From assembly GCF_003443875.1 (NCBI RefSeq), contig NZ_CP027482.1, positions 2,728,001-2,792,000 on the forward strand: a DNA stretch of 64,000 nt, written 5' to 3'. The notes beneath the pieces are model-generated. The model was not told the DNA's origin, made no database searches, and saw nothing but the letters and a program-made list of their open reading frames with translations. Positions 25,482 to 33,991 of this stretch are shown here, piece after piece. Each line of letters opens with the position of its first letter. The first letter of the stretch is position 1. A program made the position numbers and the translations under genes. The stretch is from Aeromicrobium sp. A1-2 (lineage in GTDB: Bacteria; Actinomycetota; Actinomycetes; Propionibacteriales; Nocardioidaceae).

Positions 25482-26579
25482 CTAGGGGCTGGCCGCGAGG
25501 AACAGGAACGAGCCCAGGATCGACAGATGGATCGCGCCCTGGAGCAGGGTCGCCCGCCCCGGGACGACGGTCAGGACACTCGTGATCAGCGTCAGCGCCA
25601 GCAGGACCATCTCGGTCGGACCCAGGCCGAGGACCAGCGGTCCGTCGAGCCAGATCTGCGCGATCGCAATGACGGGGATCGTGAGCCCGATGCTTGCCAT
25701 GGCCGACCCGTACGCCAGGTTGAGGCTGATCTGCACCCGTTTGCGACTCGCCGCGCGGGCCGCCGCGAGCGTCTCGGGGAGAAGGATCAGCAAAGCGATG
25801 ACGACACCGACCACGGCCTGCGGCATGCCGGCCGCATCGACCCCCCGCTCGATCGCAGGCGACACGTTCTTGGCATTGCCGACCACCGCGACGAGCGCGA
25901 CGAGCAGGAAGCCCACACTCGCCCAGGCCGCCCGGTCCGACGGCGGCACGGCGTGCTCGTCCTCGGGCACGAGCGAGCCGTCGCTGCGGGTCGGCAGGAA
26001 GTAGTCACGGTGCCGCACGGTCTGCATCGCGACGAACAGCGCGTACAGGCCCAGTGCTGCGACAGCGGCGAAGCCGAGCTGCGCGGGGGTGAACTCCGGG
26101 CCGGAGCGGCCCGTCGTGAAGGTCGGGAGCACGAGGCACAACGTGACGACCGTTCCGACGGTCGCCAGGGCCGCGCCCGTGCCCTCTGCGTTGAAGTGCG
26201 CGACCTGTCCTTTTCGGGTCGCGGCAAGCAACGAGATGCCGACGACGCCGTTGCAGGTGATCATGACCGCCGCGAACACGGTGTCCCGGGCCAACGTCTC
26301 GCTGCCCTTGGTGCCTGCCGTCACCAGCGTCACGATCAGGGCGACCTCGATCACCGTCACTGCCACCGCCAGGACCAGCGAGCCATAGGGCTCTCCGACC
26401 CGGTGCGCGATGACCTCGGCATGGTGCACCGCCGCGAGGATCGCGGCACCGAGGAACATCGCGACCACCGCCACGGCGATCCCGGGGAGATCGCGGTGCC
26501 ACGCCAGCGCGAAGACGATGAGCGCAGCGACCGGTGCCGTGGCCTCCCAACGGGTGGTCAGCGTGCGTGCGAGGATCAC
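25482..26579 (-). CDS. chaA: Ca2+ (Na+)/H+ antiporter ChaA
   Basis: About 365 residues, the same length as the E. coli protein, with the exchanger repeats HRVGEPYGSLVLAVAVTVIEVALI and, in the second half, ILLPETLAAARAA with acidic ion-binding residues. Start taken at GTG 26579, which has AAGGG 7 nt upstream; a longer GTG start at 26609 is open. Divergent from the YhhN gene. Together with the CPA1 antiporter it suggests a local cation and pH homeostasis set. Confidence 0.9.
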   Translation of the reverse strand: MILARTLTTRWEATAPVAALIVFALAWHRDLPGIAVAVVAMFLGAAILAAVHHAEVIAHRVGEPYGSLVLAVAVTVIEVALIVTLVTAGTKGSETLARDTVFAAVMITCNGVVGISLLAATRKGQVAHFNAEGTGAALATVGTVVTLCLVLPTFTTGRSGPEFTPAQLGFAAVAALGLYALFVAMQTVRHRDYFLPTRSDGSLVPEDEHAVPPSDRAAWASVGFLLVALVAVVGNAKNVSPAIERGVDAAGMPQAVVGVVIALLILLPETLAAARAASRKRVQISLNLAYGSAMASIGLTIPVIAIAQIWLDGPLVLGLGPTEMVLLALTLITSVLTVVPGRATLLQGAIHLSILGSFLFLAASP

Positions 26580-26673
26580 GCCCTCACCCTTCAGATCGGA
26601 CCTGATCACCCGGTACGTCGCCCCGCAACGAGCTCGTCAGCCCCGAGCGCGGCCCCACCGGCAGCCCGACCGC

Positions 26674-26679
26674 TACGGT
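26674..26679 (+). promoter_or_regulatory. -10 box for a leaderless YhhN-acyltransferase transcript
   Basis: TACGGT ends 8 nt before the ATG at 26687, so transcription would begin at the start codon. No recognisable -35 box. Confidence 0.4.
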
Positions 26680-26686
26680 GACTGTC

Positions 26687-27400
26687 ATGTCAGCAGTCAA
26701 GAGCCCGTGGCTCCTCGCCTTCGCCGCCGTCTCCGTGATCCATCTCGTCCTGAACGCCGCGGACCTGACACCGTGGGACAGCATCACGAAATGCTTCATC
26801 GCGCCCTTGCTGGTGGCCTGGGTCGTCGAGCAGCACGGGCCACGCCTGCTGGTCGTCGCCCTGGTCTTCTGCTTCCTGGGTGACCTGTTCCTCGAGCTCG
26901 GCGATGACCTGTTCGTCGTCGGCATGGCGGCTTTCGCCGTGGCGCACATCTGCTTCATCCGCTTCTTCGTGCAGCGTGGTGCGATTGACCGGCTGCGGCG
27001 CAAGCCTCTGATCGTCGTGGTCTACGTCGTCGCGGCGATCGGCCTGGTGGCCTGGTGCTGGACCGGCCTCGAGGTCGGACTGCGCCCCATCGTGCCGGTG
27101 TACGCCGCGCTGCTCCTCGGCACGGCGGCAACGTCGCTCGCAACCGACCTGCGGGCCGGAATCGGCGGCGCCTGCTTCCTGGTGTCGGATGGGATCATCG
27201 CGCTCAACGAGGCGAACCGGCTCGACTCGATCCCCACGGCCCTCGTCGGTCTGGCAATCATGTCGCTGTACATCTCGGCGATCTACTTCCTCGCGTCCGG
27301 GATCCTCGGCCGGGAGCGGACGACGCTCGCCGCAGGACCAGGATTCGATCCCACGGTGCGTACCGACTGCTGGCCCCGCCTGCCGGCACAGTCGAGCTGA
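26687..27400 (+). CDS. YhhN-family membrane protein (lysoplasmalogenase-like)
   Basis: 237 residues, about eight short membrane helices with LGDLFLELGDDLFVVGMAAFAVAHICFI, the YhhN/TMEM86 signature with conserved acidic residues. Animal members hydrolyse lysoplasmalogen; bacterial substrates are unsure. ATG 26687 is chosen because of the leaderless -10 box; the frame also allows GTG 26678. Overlaps the acyltransferase gene (ATGA), suggesting linked work in membrane lipid turnover. Confidence 0.82.
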   Translation: MSAVKSPWLLAFAAVSVIHLVLNAADLTPWDSITKCFIAPLLVAWVVEQHGPRLLVVALVFCFLGDLFLELGDDLFVVGMAAFAVAHICFIRFFVQRGAIDRLRRKPLIVVVYVVAAIGLVAWCWTGLEVGLRPIVPVYAALLLGTAATSLATDLRAGIGGACFLVSDGIIALNEANRLDSIPTALVGLAIMSLYISAIYFLASGILGRERTTLAAGPGFDPTVRTDCWPRLPAQSS

Positions 27401-28158
27401 TGCCTGCCGACCGTACGTACCGGCTGGTCGTCCGGATCTTCGGCATCGTGTTCCGGCTCATGGGGTACCGCTTCGACGTCCGCGGCGCCGAGCATCTGCC
27501 GACCACGGGGCCCGGCGTCGTCGCCGGCAACCACATCGGCTTCCTCGACTTCACCTTCGTCGGGTACGCCGCTCGCGCCCGCAGACGCCGGATCCGGTTC
27601 ATGGCGAAGCGATCTGTCTTCGAGATCCCGGTCGTCGGTCGGCTGATGCGGGCGATGCGACACATTCCGGTCGACCGCCGCTCCGGCGCTCGGGCCTACC
27701 GGCAGGCGCTCCAGCGGCTCGACGCGGATGAGCTCGTCGGCGTGTTCCCCGAGGCCACGATCAGCCGCTCCTGGCTGCTCAAGCCGTTCAAGCGCGGCGC
27801 GGCCGGACTCGCGGTCAACCGCCGGGTGCCGCTGATCCCGACCATCGTCTGGGGCGGGCACCGCATCTACACCGTCGACGGGCACCGCAGCCTGCGACGT
27901 CGCATGCCGATCACGATCATGGTCGGCGAGCAGCTGCTGCCCGGCCCGGACGAGACCGTCGACGAGCTGTCGACGCGGCTCATGGTCGCGATGGACGCGC
28001 TGCTCGCCGAGGCGATCGACACATATCCGGCGGTCCCGCGCGACGACACCGACCGCTGGTGGCTCCCCTACGATCGCGGTGGGAGCGCACCCGATCCCGA
28101 GACCGCGGCCGTGCTCGATCGTGAAGCGGTCGCCCGCATCGGCGACTCGTTCGACTGA
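27400..28158 (+). CDS. 1-acyl-glycerol-3-phosphate acyltransferase (PlsC-like)
   Basis: 252 residues. The acyltransferase motif H(X4)D is seen in NHIGFLDF and the substrate-binding motif as VGVFPEATIS. Such enzymes add the second acyl chain to lysophosphatidate, or acylate related lipids; the extended C-terminal tail is typical of actinobacterial paralogues. ATG overlaps the stop of the YhhN gene. At the membrane surface by an N-terminal hydrophobic stretch. Confidence 0.9.
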   Translation: MPADRTYRLVVRIFGIVFRLMGYRFDVRGAEHLPTTGPGVVAGNHIGFLDFTFVGYAARARRRRIRFMAKRSVFEIPVVGRLMRAMRHIPVDRRSGARAYRQALQRLDADELVGVFPEATISRSWLLKPFKRGAAGLAVNRRVPLIPTIVWGGHRIYTVDGHRSLRRRMPITIMVGEQLLPGPDETVDELSTRLMVAMDALLAEAIDTYPAVPRDDTDRWWLPYDRGGSAPDPETAAVLDREAVARIGDSFD

Positions 28159-28180
28159 CCGCAACCACGCGAGGAGCGAC

Positions 28181-29020
28181 ATGACGTACCAAGAGACCAC
28201 GCCCGTGACCGTCGGGGACCTGAGCTTCGACGTGCGAATGCTCGGACCACAAGGCGGCGATCCGGTCGTCCTGCTGCACGGATTTCCGGAGAACTCGTTG
28301 TCGTGGACGGCCGTGGCGGCACGCCTCGTCGACGCCGGTCTGCGCGTCATCGCGCCCGACCAGCGCGGCTACTCCCCCGGTGCCCGTCCGACCGAGGTCG
28401 GCGCCTACGCGACCTCGACCCTGGCCGGCGACGTGATCGGTCTGGCCGACGCCCTCGGGCTCGGCACGTTCCACCTGGTTGGTCACGACTGGGGCGCGGC
28501 GGTCGCCTGGGTCGTCGCGGCCGAGCACCCCGAGCGGTTGCGCTCCCTGACCGCGGTGTCGGTGCCACACCTCGCGGCGTACGGCGCGGCGCTGGTTGAC
28601 GACCCCGACCAGCAGCAGCGGGCGGCCTACATCGGGCTGCTGCGTCAGGCGGGCAAGGCCGAGGACCTGTTGCTGGAGGACGGCGCCAGGCGGTTGCGGG
28701 CGATGTACGGCTCGACCGTCTCCCCCGCCCAGGTCGACAGCTATGTCGGTCCGCTCTCCGAGCCGGGCGCACTCACGGCGGCGCTCAGCTGGTATCGCGC
28801 GATGCAGTCCGACCTCGGCGACCTGCCCTCGGTGATCGTCCCGACAACCTTCGTGTGGAGCGACCAGGACCTGGCCATCGCGCGGATCGGCGCCGAGCAG
28901 TGCGGACAGTACGTTGACGCCGACTACCGGTTCGTCGAGCTCGCAGGGATCAGCCACTGGATCCCCGAAGAGGCGCCGGACTCGCTCGCCGAGGCGATCC
29001 TGGTGCGCGTCAGCAGCTGA
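28181..29020 (+). CDS. Epoxide-hydrolase-type alpha/beta hydrolase
   Basis: 279 residues with oxyanion motif HGFPE (33-37) and nucleophile loop GHDWG (Asp103), the Asp-nucleophile arrangement of epoxide hydrolases and haloalkane dehalogenases rather than a Ser hydrolase; the His is in GISHWIPEE. It would hydrolyse an epoxide or similar strained compound. Start ATG 28181 with GAGGAG 5 nt upstream. 3 bp before the SF2 helicase gene, so probably cotranscribed with it, though a functional link is not obvious. Confidence 0.88.
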   Translation: MTYQETTPVTVGDLSFDVRMLGPQGGDPVVLLHGFPENSLSWTAVAARLVDAGLRVIAPDQRGYSPGARPTEVGAYATSTLAGDVIGLADALGLGTFHLVGHDWGAAVAWVVAAEHPERLRSLTAVSVPHLAAYGAALVDDPDQQQRAAYIGLLRQAGKAEDLLLEDGARRLRAMYGSTVSPAQVDSYVGPLSEPGALTAALSWYRAMQSDLGDLPSVIVPTTFVWSDQDLAIARIGAEQCGQYVDADYRFVELAGISHWIPEEAPDSLAEAILVRVSS

Positions 29021-29023
29021 CCC

Positions 29024-31675
29024 GTGGCCCTCGCCGACGACTTCGCCAGCACCTCCGCCCCGTTCGCCCTGCGGACGCTGCAGGTGCGCTCACTCGAGGC
29101 GGTCCACGCCGCGATGGCTGCAGGACGTCGACGTCTCTGGGTCTCGCTGCCGCCAGGCACCGGCAAGACGCTGCTGGGACTCGAGCTCGTCCGCCGGCTG
29201 GGCCATCCCGTCGTCGCGCTGACGCCGAACACGGCGATCCAGGGGCAGTGGGTCCAGACCTGGTCGCAGTTCGAACCCGTCACGGTGCCTGCCGGGACCG
29301 ACCGAGATCTCTCATCGCCGGTCACCGTGCTGACCTACCAGTCGCTCGCGACCTTTGAGCGCACGGACGACGAGGCTGATGATGCGGAGGACCCACAGCT
29401 GGTCGACCGGCTGCACGAGAACGGTCGCCGGCTCATCACCTCCCTGCGGGACGCCGGCCCGATCACGATCGTGCTCGACGAGTGCCACCACCTGCTCGAG
29501 GTGTGGGGACGGCTGCTGGCCGAGGTGCTCGCCGACCTTCCCGAGGCCACCGTCATCGGGCTCACCGCGACTCCGCCAACGGTGCTCGACGCCCGTCAGG
29601 CTGCTCTCGTCGATGAGTTGTTCGGCGACATCGTCTTCAGCGCCTCGATCCCGGCCGCGGTCCGCGAAGGCCACCTCGCCCCGTTCGCCGAGCTCGCCTG
29701 GCTCACGCTGCCGACGGCGGAGGAGTCGGCGTGGTTGCGGGACCAGTCGATGCGGTTCGTCCAGCTGACGACCGATCTGGTGGACACCCGATTCGGCTCG
29801 ATCCCGATCCTGGTGTGGTTCGATCGACGCTTCCTCGACCTCACGACCCCGTGGACCACGTTCGAGCGCGATGACCCGGACCTGGCTCGAGCCGCACTGC
29901 GGCTCGTCCACGCCGAGCTGCTCGCCCTCCCCGACGGTGCACGACTGCGAGAGGAGCATCGGCAGGGCCCGACGGCCGACGACTGGGCAGCGCTGATCGA
30001 CGACTGGGTCAGGAAGTGCCTCAGCCGCTCGGGTGTTGCCGGGGACGAGGCCGTCATGGAGGCTCTTCGCAAGGCGCTTCCGGGTGTCGGCTATCAGCTG
30101 ACCCGCACCGGAGTGCGCCGTGGCCGCTCGCCGGTCGATCGGGTGATCGCGCGCAGCGAGAGCAAGATGCGGGCCTGCCAGCAGGTGCTCGAGGCCGAGC
30201 ACGCCAACCTTGGCGAACGGCTCCGGTCACTTGTCCTGTGCGACCACGAGATGGCCAGCGCAACCACACCGACCGGCCTGCGACCGACGCCGGCACGCTC
30301 CGGGTCCGCCCGGCAGACCCTGCGCCACCTCGTGGCGTCGGGCTCGACCCACACCCTGCGTCCGATCCTCGTGACCGGTCGCAATGTCGCCTCCACCCCG
30401 AACACCGCCCAACACGTCATCGACCTCGTGCGCATGACCGACCCGGCTCTGGCCGACCGGCTCGTCCTCAACCCGCTCGACGACGCCATCGGTGACGACG
30501 GACTCGTCACGATCGATGGGCCGTGGTCGAGCCGAGAGTGGGTCCGCGTCGTCACGCAATTCTTCGAGTCCGGGGGCAGCCAGGTGCTGATCGGTACCCG
30601 CGCGCTGCTCGGCGAGGGCTGGGACGCCAAGGGACTCAACAGCCTCGTCGACCTGACCACTGCGACCACGACGAGCGCAGTCGTCCAGACACGTGGGCGC
30701 GCACTGCGCCTCGACCCGAGCTGGCCGGGCAAAGTCGCGATCACCTGGTCGATCGCCTGCGTCGCCCCTGACCACCCGCGCGGCGACGGCGACTGGCAGC
30801 GACTGGTCCGCAAGCACCAGGGATTCTTCGGCGTCGACGACCTGGGTGAGGTGATCTACGGCATCGCGCACATCGATGCTCGGTTCTCCCCCTTCGCGGC
30901 ACCCGCCGCCGAGTCGTTCGACGCGATCGACGCCGACATGCTGACCCGGGCCGAGGAGCGCGAGGTCGTCCGTGAGCGGTGGGCGGTCGGCACGCCGTAT
31001 GACGACGCCCTCGTCCACACCCTCCGTGTGCGGCCGAGTCGCCCGTCGACCCGTCCATCCGAGACCGTCGATGGTCACATCGCGATGACGCCCCCTGCGT
31101 ACGTACCCGGCCAGCACGGCCCGGTGTCCACACGGCCGCACGTCTCCCCGCGACTCTCGCCATGGAAGTCGACCCGCGCCGCCGCCGCGGACCCGGGCAC
31201 GATGGCGTACGCCTGCGCAGTGGCCGACGCGATGCTCGCCGCCGGCATGTCGCCGTTCGGAGCGGACCACGTCGAGGCGACCATCGATCCGGGCGGGGAG
31301 TACCGACTGCGGCTCGACGGGGTCGACGAGCCGACGTCGCAGGTCTTCGTCGAGTCGCTCGACGAGCTGCTGGGTCCGGTCCGTTCGCCGCGCTACCTCG
31401 TCACTCGCCACCTCTACGGCAAACCCGGGTGGATCGACGGGTGGCGAACCCTGCTCGGTCGGCTGCGTCCGGACGCGCACGTATGGCACGCCGTGCCGAC
31501 CGTGTTCGGCACCCATGGCAGACTCGTGCGCCACTTCGACCGCGCCTGGTCACGCTGGATCACGGACTCGTCTGCGGTCTACGCCCACAGCCCCGAAGGC
31601 GTCGCGGCGCTGTCGGTCAGTGCCGGCACTGCGCCGCTCGAGCTCGTGACGGTCATGCGGTCCGCCTGGTCGTGA
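29024..31675 (+). CDS. Large SF2 DEAD/DEAH-type helicase with unassigned C-terminal domain
   Basis: 883 residues from GTG. SF2 motor: Walker A LPPGTGKT (about 42-49), motif II DECHH (152-156), motif III-like GLTATPP, and motif VI QTRGRALRLD (about 555). The last 250 residues after a Pro/Ser-rich linker form a separate domain with RYLVTRHLYG and WHAVPTVFGTHGRLVRHFDRAW that I know only as an actinobacterial helicase tail of unknown role. An acidic insertion (DDEADDAED) lies between motifs Ib and II. No nuclease or methylase partner is adjacent. May act in DNA repair or defence; not determined. Confidence 0.85.
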   Translation: MALADDFASTSAPFALRTLQVRSLEAVHAAMAAGRRRLWVSLPPGTGKTLLGLELVRRLGHPVVALTPNTAIQGQWVQTWSQFEPVTVPAGTDRDLSSPVTVLTYQSLATFERTDDEADDAEDPQLVDRLHENGRRLITSLRDAGPITIVLDECHHLLEVWGRLLAEVLADLPEATVIGLTATPPTVLDARQAALVDELFGDIVFSASIPAAVREGHLAPFAELAWLTLPTAEESAWLRDQSMRFVQLTTDLVDTRFGSIPILVWFDRRFLDLTTPWTTFERDDPDLARAALRLVHAELLALPDGARLREEHRQGPTADDWAALIDDWVRKCLSRSGVAGDEAVMEALRKALPGVGYQLTRTGVRRGRSPVDRVIARSESKMRACQQVLEAEHANLGERLRSLVLCDHEMASATTPTGLRPTPARSGSARQTLRHLVASGSTHTLRPILVTGRNVASTPNTAQHVIDLVRMTDPALADRLVLNPLDDAIGDDGLVTIDGPWSSREWVRVVTQFFESGGSQVLIGTRALLGEGWDAKGLNSLVDLTTATTTSAVVQTRGRALRLDPSWPGKVAITWSIACVAPDHPRGDGDWQRLVRKHQGFFGVDDLGEVIYGIAHIDARFSPFAAPAAESFDAIDADMLTRAEEREVVRERWAVGTPYDDALVHTLRVRPSRPSTRPSETVDGHIAMTPPAYVPGQHGPVSTRPHVSPRLSPWKSTRAAAADPGTMAYACAVADAMLAAGMSPFGADHVEATIDPGGEYRLRLDGVDEPTSQVFVESLDELLGPVRSPRYLVTRHLYGKPGWIDGWRTLLGRLRPDAHVWHAVPTVFGTHGRLVRHFDRAWSRWITDSSAVYAHSPEGVAALSVSAGTAPLELVTVMRSAWS

Positions 31676-31700
31676 GGTGACTCGAGACCAACGACGCGCC

Positions 31701-32031
31701 TCAGAGGTCAGTGACGACTGCCGAGTCTCCGCCGTCGTACGGCTGACCCGTGATTTTGGACTTGGCCAGGTTGAACAGGCTGGTAACGCCCCCGCCCGGA
31801 CTGTCCCAGTACTGCGCGGTCTCGGCGGCGACATGAATCAGGATCGCGTTGGGATCCTCGGGGCCTTCAGGCAGCCAGGCCTCGGCGAACGTGCTCCACA
31901 GCTCCTTAAGCGTCGGCGAACCCCTTGCTGAACTCTCCGGCCGCGATGCCCTTCGGCGCCCCGTCCTGGTAGGCCGAGACGCGATCGACGACGGCCTGGA
32001 TTGCTTCGGTGTGTGCACTCTGATCAGTCAT
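31701..32031 (-). pseudogene. Decayed pyridoxamine-5'-phosphate-oxidase-like (general stress) gene
   Basis: Reading left from ATG 32031, a 41-residue ORF (MTDQSAHTEAIQAVVDRV...) ends at TAA 31908-31906. Overlapping it in another phase the frame LKELWSTFAEAWLPEGPEDPN...AQYWDSPGGGV...KITGQPYDGG continues to 31701; this is clearly the C-terminal third of an FMN-binding stress protein of the PNP-oxidase fold. The N-terminal barrel (about 90 residues) is missing. So an internal deletion with frameshift is likely, with the N-terminal piece from the same or a neighbouring gene. Confidence 0.65.
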
Positions 32032-32075
32032 GCCACCGGAGTACCCCAGCGGCGGCGCCCCACACCCGAGAGGAC

Positions 32076-32918
32076 TCAGGCGATGCGCTCGGCGGCGCCG
32101 TCGACCTGGACCAACGGCCAGCCGGCCGGATCGTCGAGCGAGCGACCGACCCGGCGGGCGTAATGGTTCCAGTCCTCGGCGCGTCCGGCGTACCAGACGA
32201 CCTGACGGATCATGAGGTTCTCGAGCTCGCCGGCGGCGACGCTCGGGTGGCGGAAGCCGATCTCGTAGGCGATGTTGCGGGCCGCCCTGGCATCGGCGGT
32301 CGCGTCGTGCGCATTGTCGAGCAGCACGTCGTAGTAGGCCGCGACGTCGGTGAGTCGGCGGGGGCCGAGGCCACCGCGCTCGATGCCCCAGTCAATGACG
32401 TACGGATCGACCACCAGCAGGCGGTCCCAGTCGGGCTGCGGCAGTCCCCAGCGGCTCGCCTCCGCGCGCAGCATCGTGAGGTCGTAGGCCGCGTTGAACA
32501 CGACCAGGCCGACGCCACGCTCGATCAGGTCCTGGACCCAGGCGATGACCTCGGCGAGCGCGTCGGCGGGAACCGGCGCGCCGACGAGCGCCTCATCAGT
32601 GAGCCCGTGGACCTTGGCGGACTCGGCCGGAATCGGGACGCCGGGGTTGATCAGGCCGGAGAACTCGTGCCCGCGGTCGTCCAGCAAGGCGTAGCTCAGG
32701 ACCCGATCGCTCAGCGGATCGACCCCGGTCGTCTCGAAGTCGAGCGACGCGAGTGCGGTGTGGTGCCAGCCGGGATGGTCGCCCCGCGGCGGCGGGGTCG
32801 GCGAGCAGGTCAGGCAGATCGTGCGCCAGTTGCCGGGGATGCCGATCAGCTGCCCGGCCGCGATCCCCACCGCGGTGTCGCACTCTGAGCACATGCCGGC
32901 GTACTTGTTGGCTCTCAC
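32076..32918 (-). CDS. DEDDh 3'-5' exonuclease (DnaQ-like) with N-terminal zinc ribbon
   Basis: 280 residues. A CSEC...CLTC pair (about residues 10-38) makes a zinc ribbon; the exonuclease fold follows with ExoI LDFETTG, ExoII VVFNAAYDLTML and ExoIII with HDATADARAA, giving the DEDDh residues. It removes 3' nucleotides from DNA or RNA, as in proofreading subunits or oligoribonucleases. The N-terminal Cys ribbon is not in E. coli DnaQ and could guide substrate binding. Separated by remnants from both neighbours. Confidence 0.88.
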   Translation of the reverse strand: MRANKYAGMCSECDTAVGIAAGQLIGIPGNWRTICLTCSPTPPPRGDHPGWHHTALASLDFETTGVDPLSDRVLSYALLDDRGHEFSGLINPGVPIPAESAKVHGLTDEALVGAPVPADALAEVIAWVQDLIERGVGLVVFNAAYDLTMLRAEASRWGLPQPDWDRLLVVDPYVIDWGIERGGLGPRRLTDVAAYYDVLLDNAHDATADARAARNIAYEIGFRHPSVAAGELENLMIRQVVWYAGRAEDWNHYARRVGRSLDDPAGWPLVQVDGAAERIA

Positions 32919-33268
32919 TGTGGTGCACCTTCGTTCCCGACGTCGTGGTCATCACCGTACGGTCCGCCACCGACAAGACAGGTCGCGACACGAGGGAAGG
33001 TCGCCGTCCGCTGCCGCGCTCCGTCCACATCACCGGGGGACCCGCTGACAACCGAGCCCCTGCCCGGGATCACAGTGAACACGCCCTCGGGCAATCCGGC
33101 CTCCAGACCCAGCTCGCCAAGCCGGATCGCGGTCAGGGGCGTCAGCGCGGCGGGCTTCAGATTCACCGAGGTTCCAATACGGAAATCGTGGGTCAGTCCA
33201 CCTCGGCCCACACAGATCCGTCGCTGGTCGACAAATTGGGGACAAATTGTCTCACCGCGGGTCGATAG
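32919..33268. other. 350-bp interval with a gene remnant
   Basis: No intact gene. The minus strand holds an aldehyde dehydrogenase fragment (listed separately). Near 33230-33252 ACAAATTG occurs twice in direct orientation, 11 bp apart, without further structure. Confidence 0.5.
33008..33211 (-). pseudogene. Aldehyde dehydrogenase fragment
   Basis: The minus frame reads NLKPAALTPLTAIRLGELG and LEAGLPEGVFTVIPGRGSVV, which is the well-known NAD-binding segment of aldehyde dehydrogenases (usual form VVLKPAE-TPLTAL-LGEL--EAGLPEGV-NVVPG). Only about 50 of 480 residues remain; the catalytic Glu and Cys parts are absent on either side. A relic of a deleted gene. Confidence 0.65.
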
Positions 33269-33889
33269 TCAGTCGTCGCCGGACTGCTCCTCGTCCTGAC
33301 GTGCCCGCTTGAGCTCATCGCGCTCTCCCTTGAGCTTCTTGACCTCGACCTTGCTGTGCTTCATCCGCATGCTCGTGACAGTGATGACCAGGGCGAGAAG
33401 CGCCCCCACGATCACCCCGCCCAACGTGCCGGCACGGAACCCAGGCGCCTCGACGTCAAAGATCCGCTCACCCGCGTGCGCGGCCTTGCTGTTGCCGGCA
33501 ACGACCGACAACGTCAGCCAGTTGGGCGCCGCCAGCGCAACCGCGACGACCGCGACGATGATGCGCCAGGTCCAGCTGAAGAACCGCCGGCGAATCTGGA
33601 ACAACAGGAGCAGCGGCACGAAGGTGAACGTGAATCCGTAGAACAGCCCCCACAGGGCACCACGTGTGACGCCGCCGTTGACCTGGTCACCGATGCGGTG
33701 GGCCCACCACCGGGGGAAGAACGCCGAGGAGATTCGGAAGCCGATGTACAGAGCGGCAATGAGTGCGATGCCCAGGACGATGCGGGTGACCCAACGGCTG
33801 GGTGCGACATTGGGCTGGTCCGCGACGGTGCGATCCATCGCGTCGTCCTCGTGCGGCTCGTTGGTCGCTGCAGACTCGTCTTGGTTCAT
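33269..33889 (-). CDS. Membrane protein of unknown function
   Basis: 206 residues: acidic N-terminus (1-30), about four membrane helices (around 36-56, 80-98, 108-130, 153-172) and a Lys/Glu-rich C-terminal coiled tail (VEVKKLKGERDELKRARQDEE). I recognise no family beyond a general actinobacterial permease-like group. ATG 33889 starts near a 100-bp divergent gap to xthA. Confidence 0.75.
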   Translation of the reverse strand: MNQDESAATNEPHEDDAMDRTVADQPNVAPSRWVTRIVLGIALIAALYIGFRISSAFFPRWWAHRIGDQVNGGVTRGALWGLFYGFTFTFVPLLLLFQIRRRFFSWTWRIIVAVVAVALAAPNWLTLSVVAGNSKAAHAGERIFDVEAPGFRAGTLGGVIVGALLALVITVTSMRMKHSKVEVKKLKGERDELKRARQDEEQSGDD

Positions 33890-33979
33890 GGGCTCATCAT
33901 GGCACCGCAGAAGACACCTGCCGCGTTTTGCCGCCCCCGCACGCGGGTTGGCGGTCGATCACGACGCTGACGCACGCGA

Positions 33980-33985
33980 TAGGTT
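33980..33985 (+). promoter_or_regulatory. -10 box for leaderless xthA
   Basis: TAGGTT ends 7 nt before the GTG start at 33992, so the mRNA would begin with the start codon. The -35 is not clear. Confidence 0.45.
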
Positions 33986-33991
33986 CGTCGC

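Noticed and set aside
33230-33252. Repeated ACAAATTG considered as an attachment site or direct repeat of an insertion
   Set aside because: The two copies are only 11 bp apart with nothing between them, and no integrase or transposase is near.
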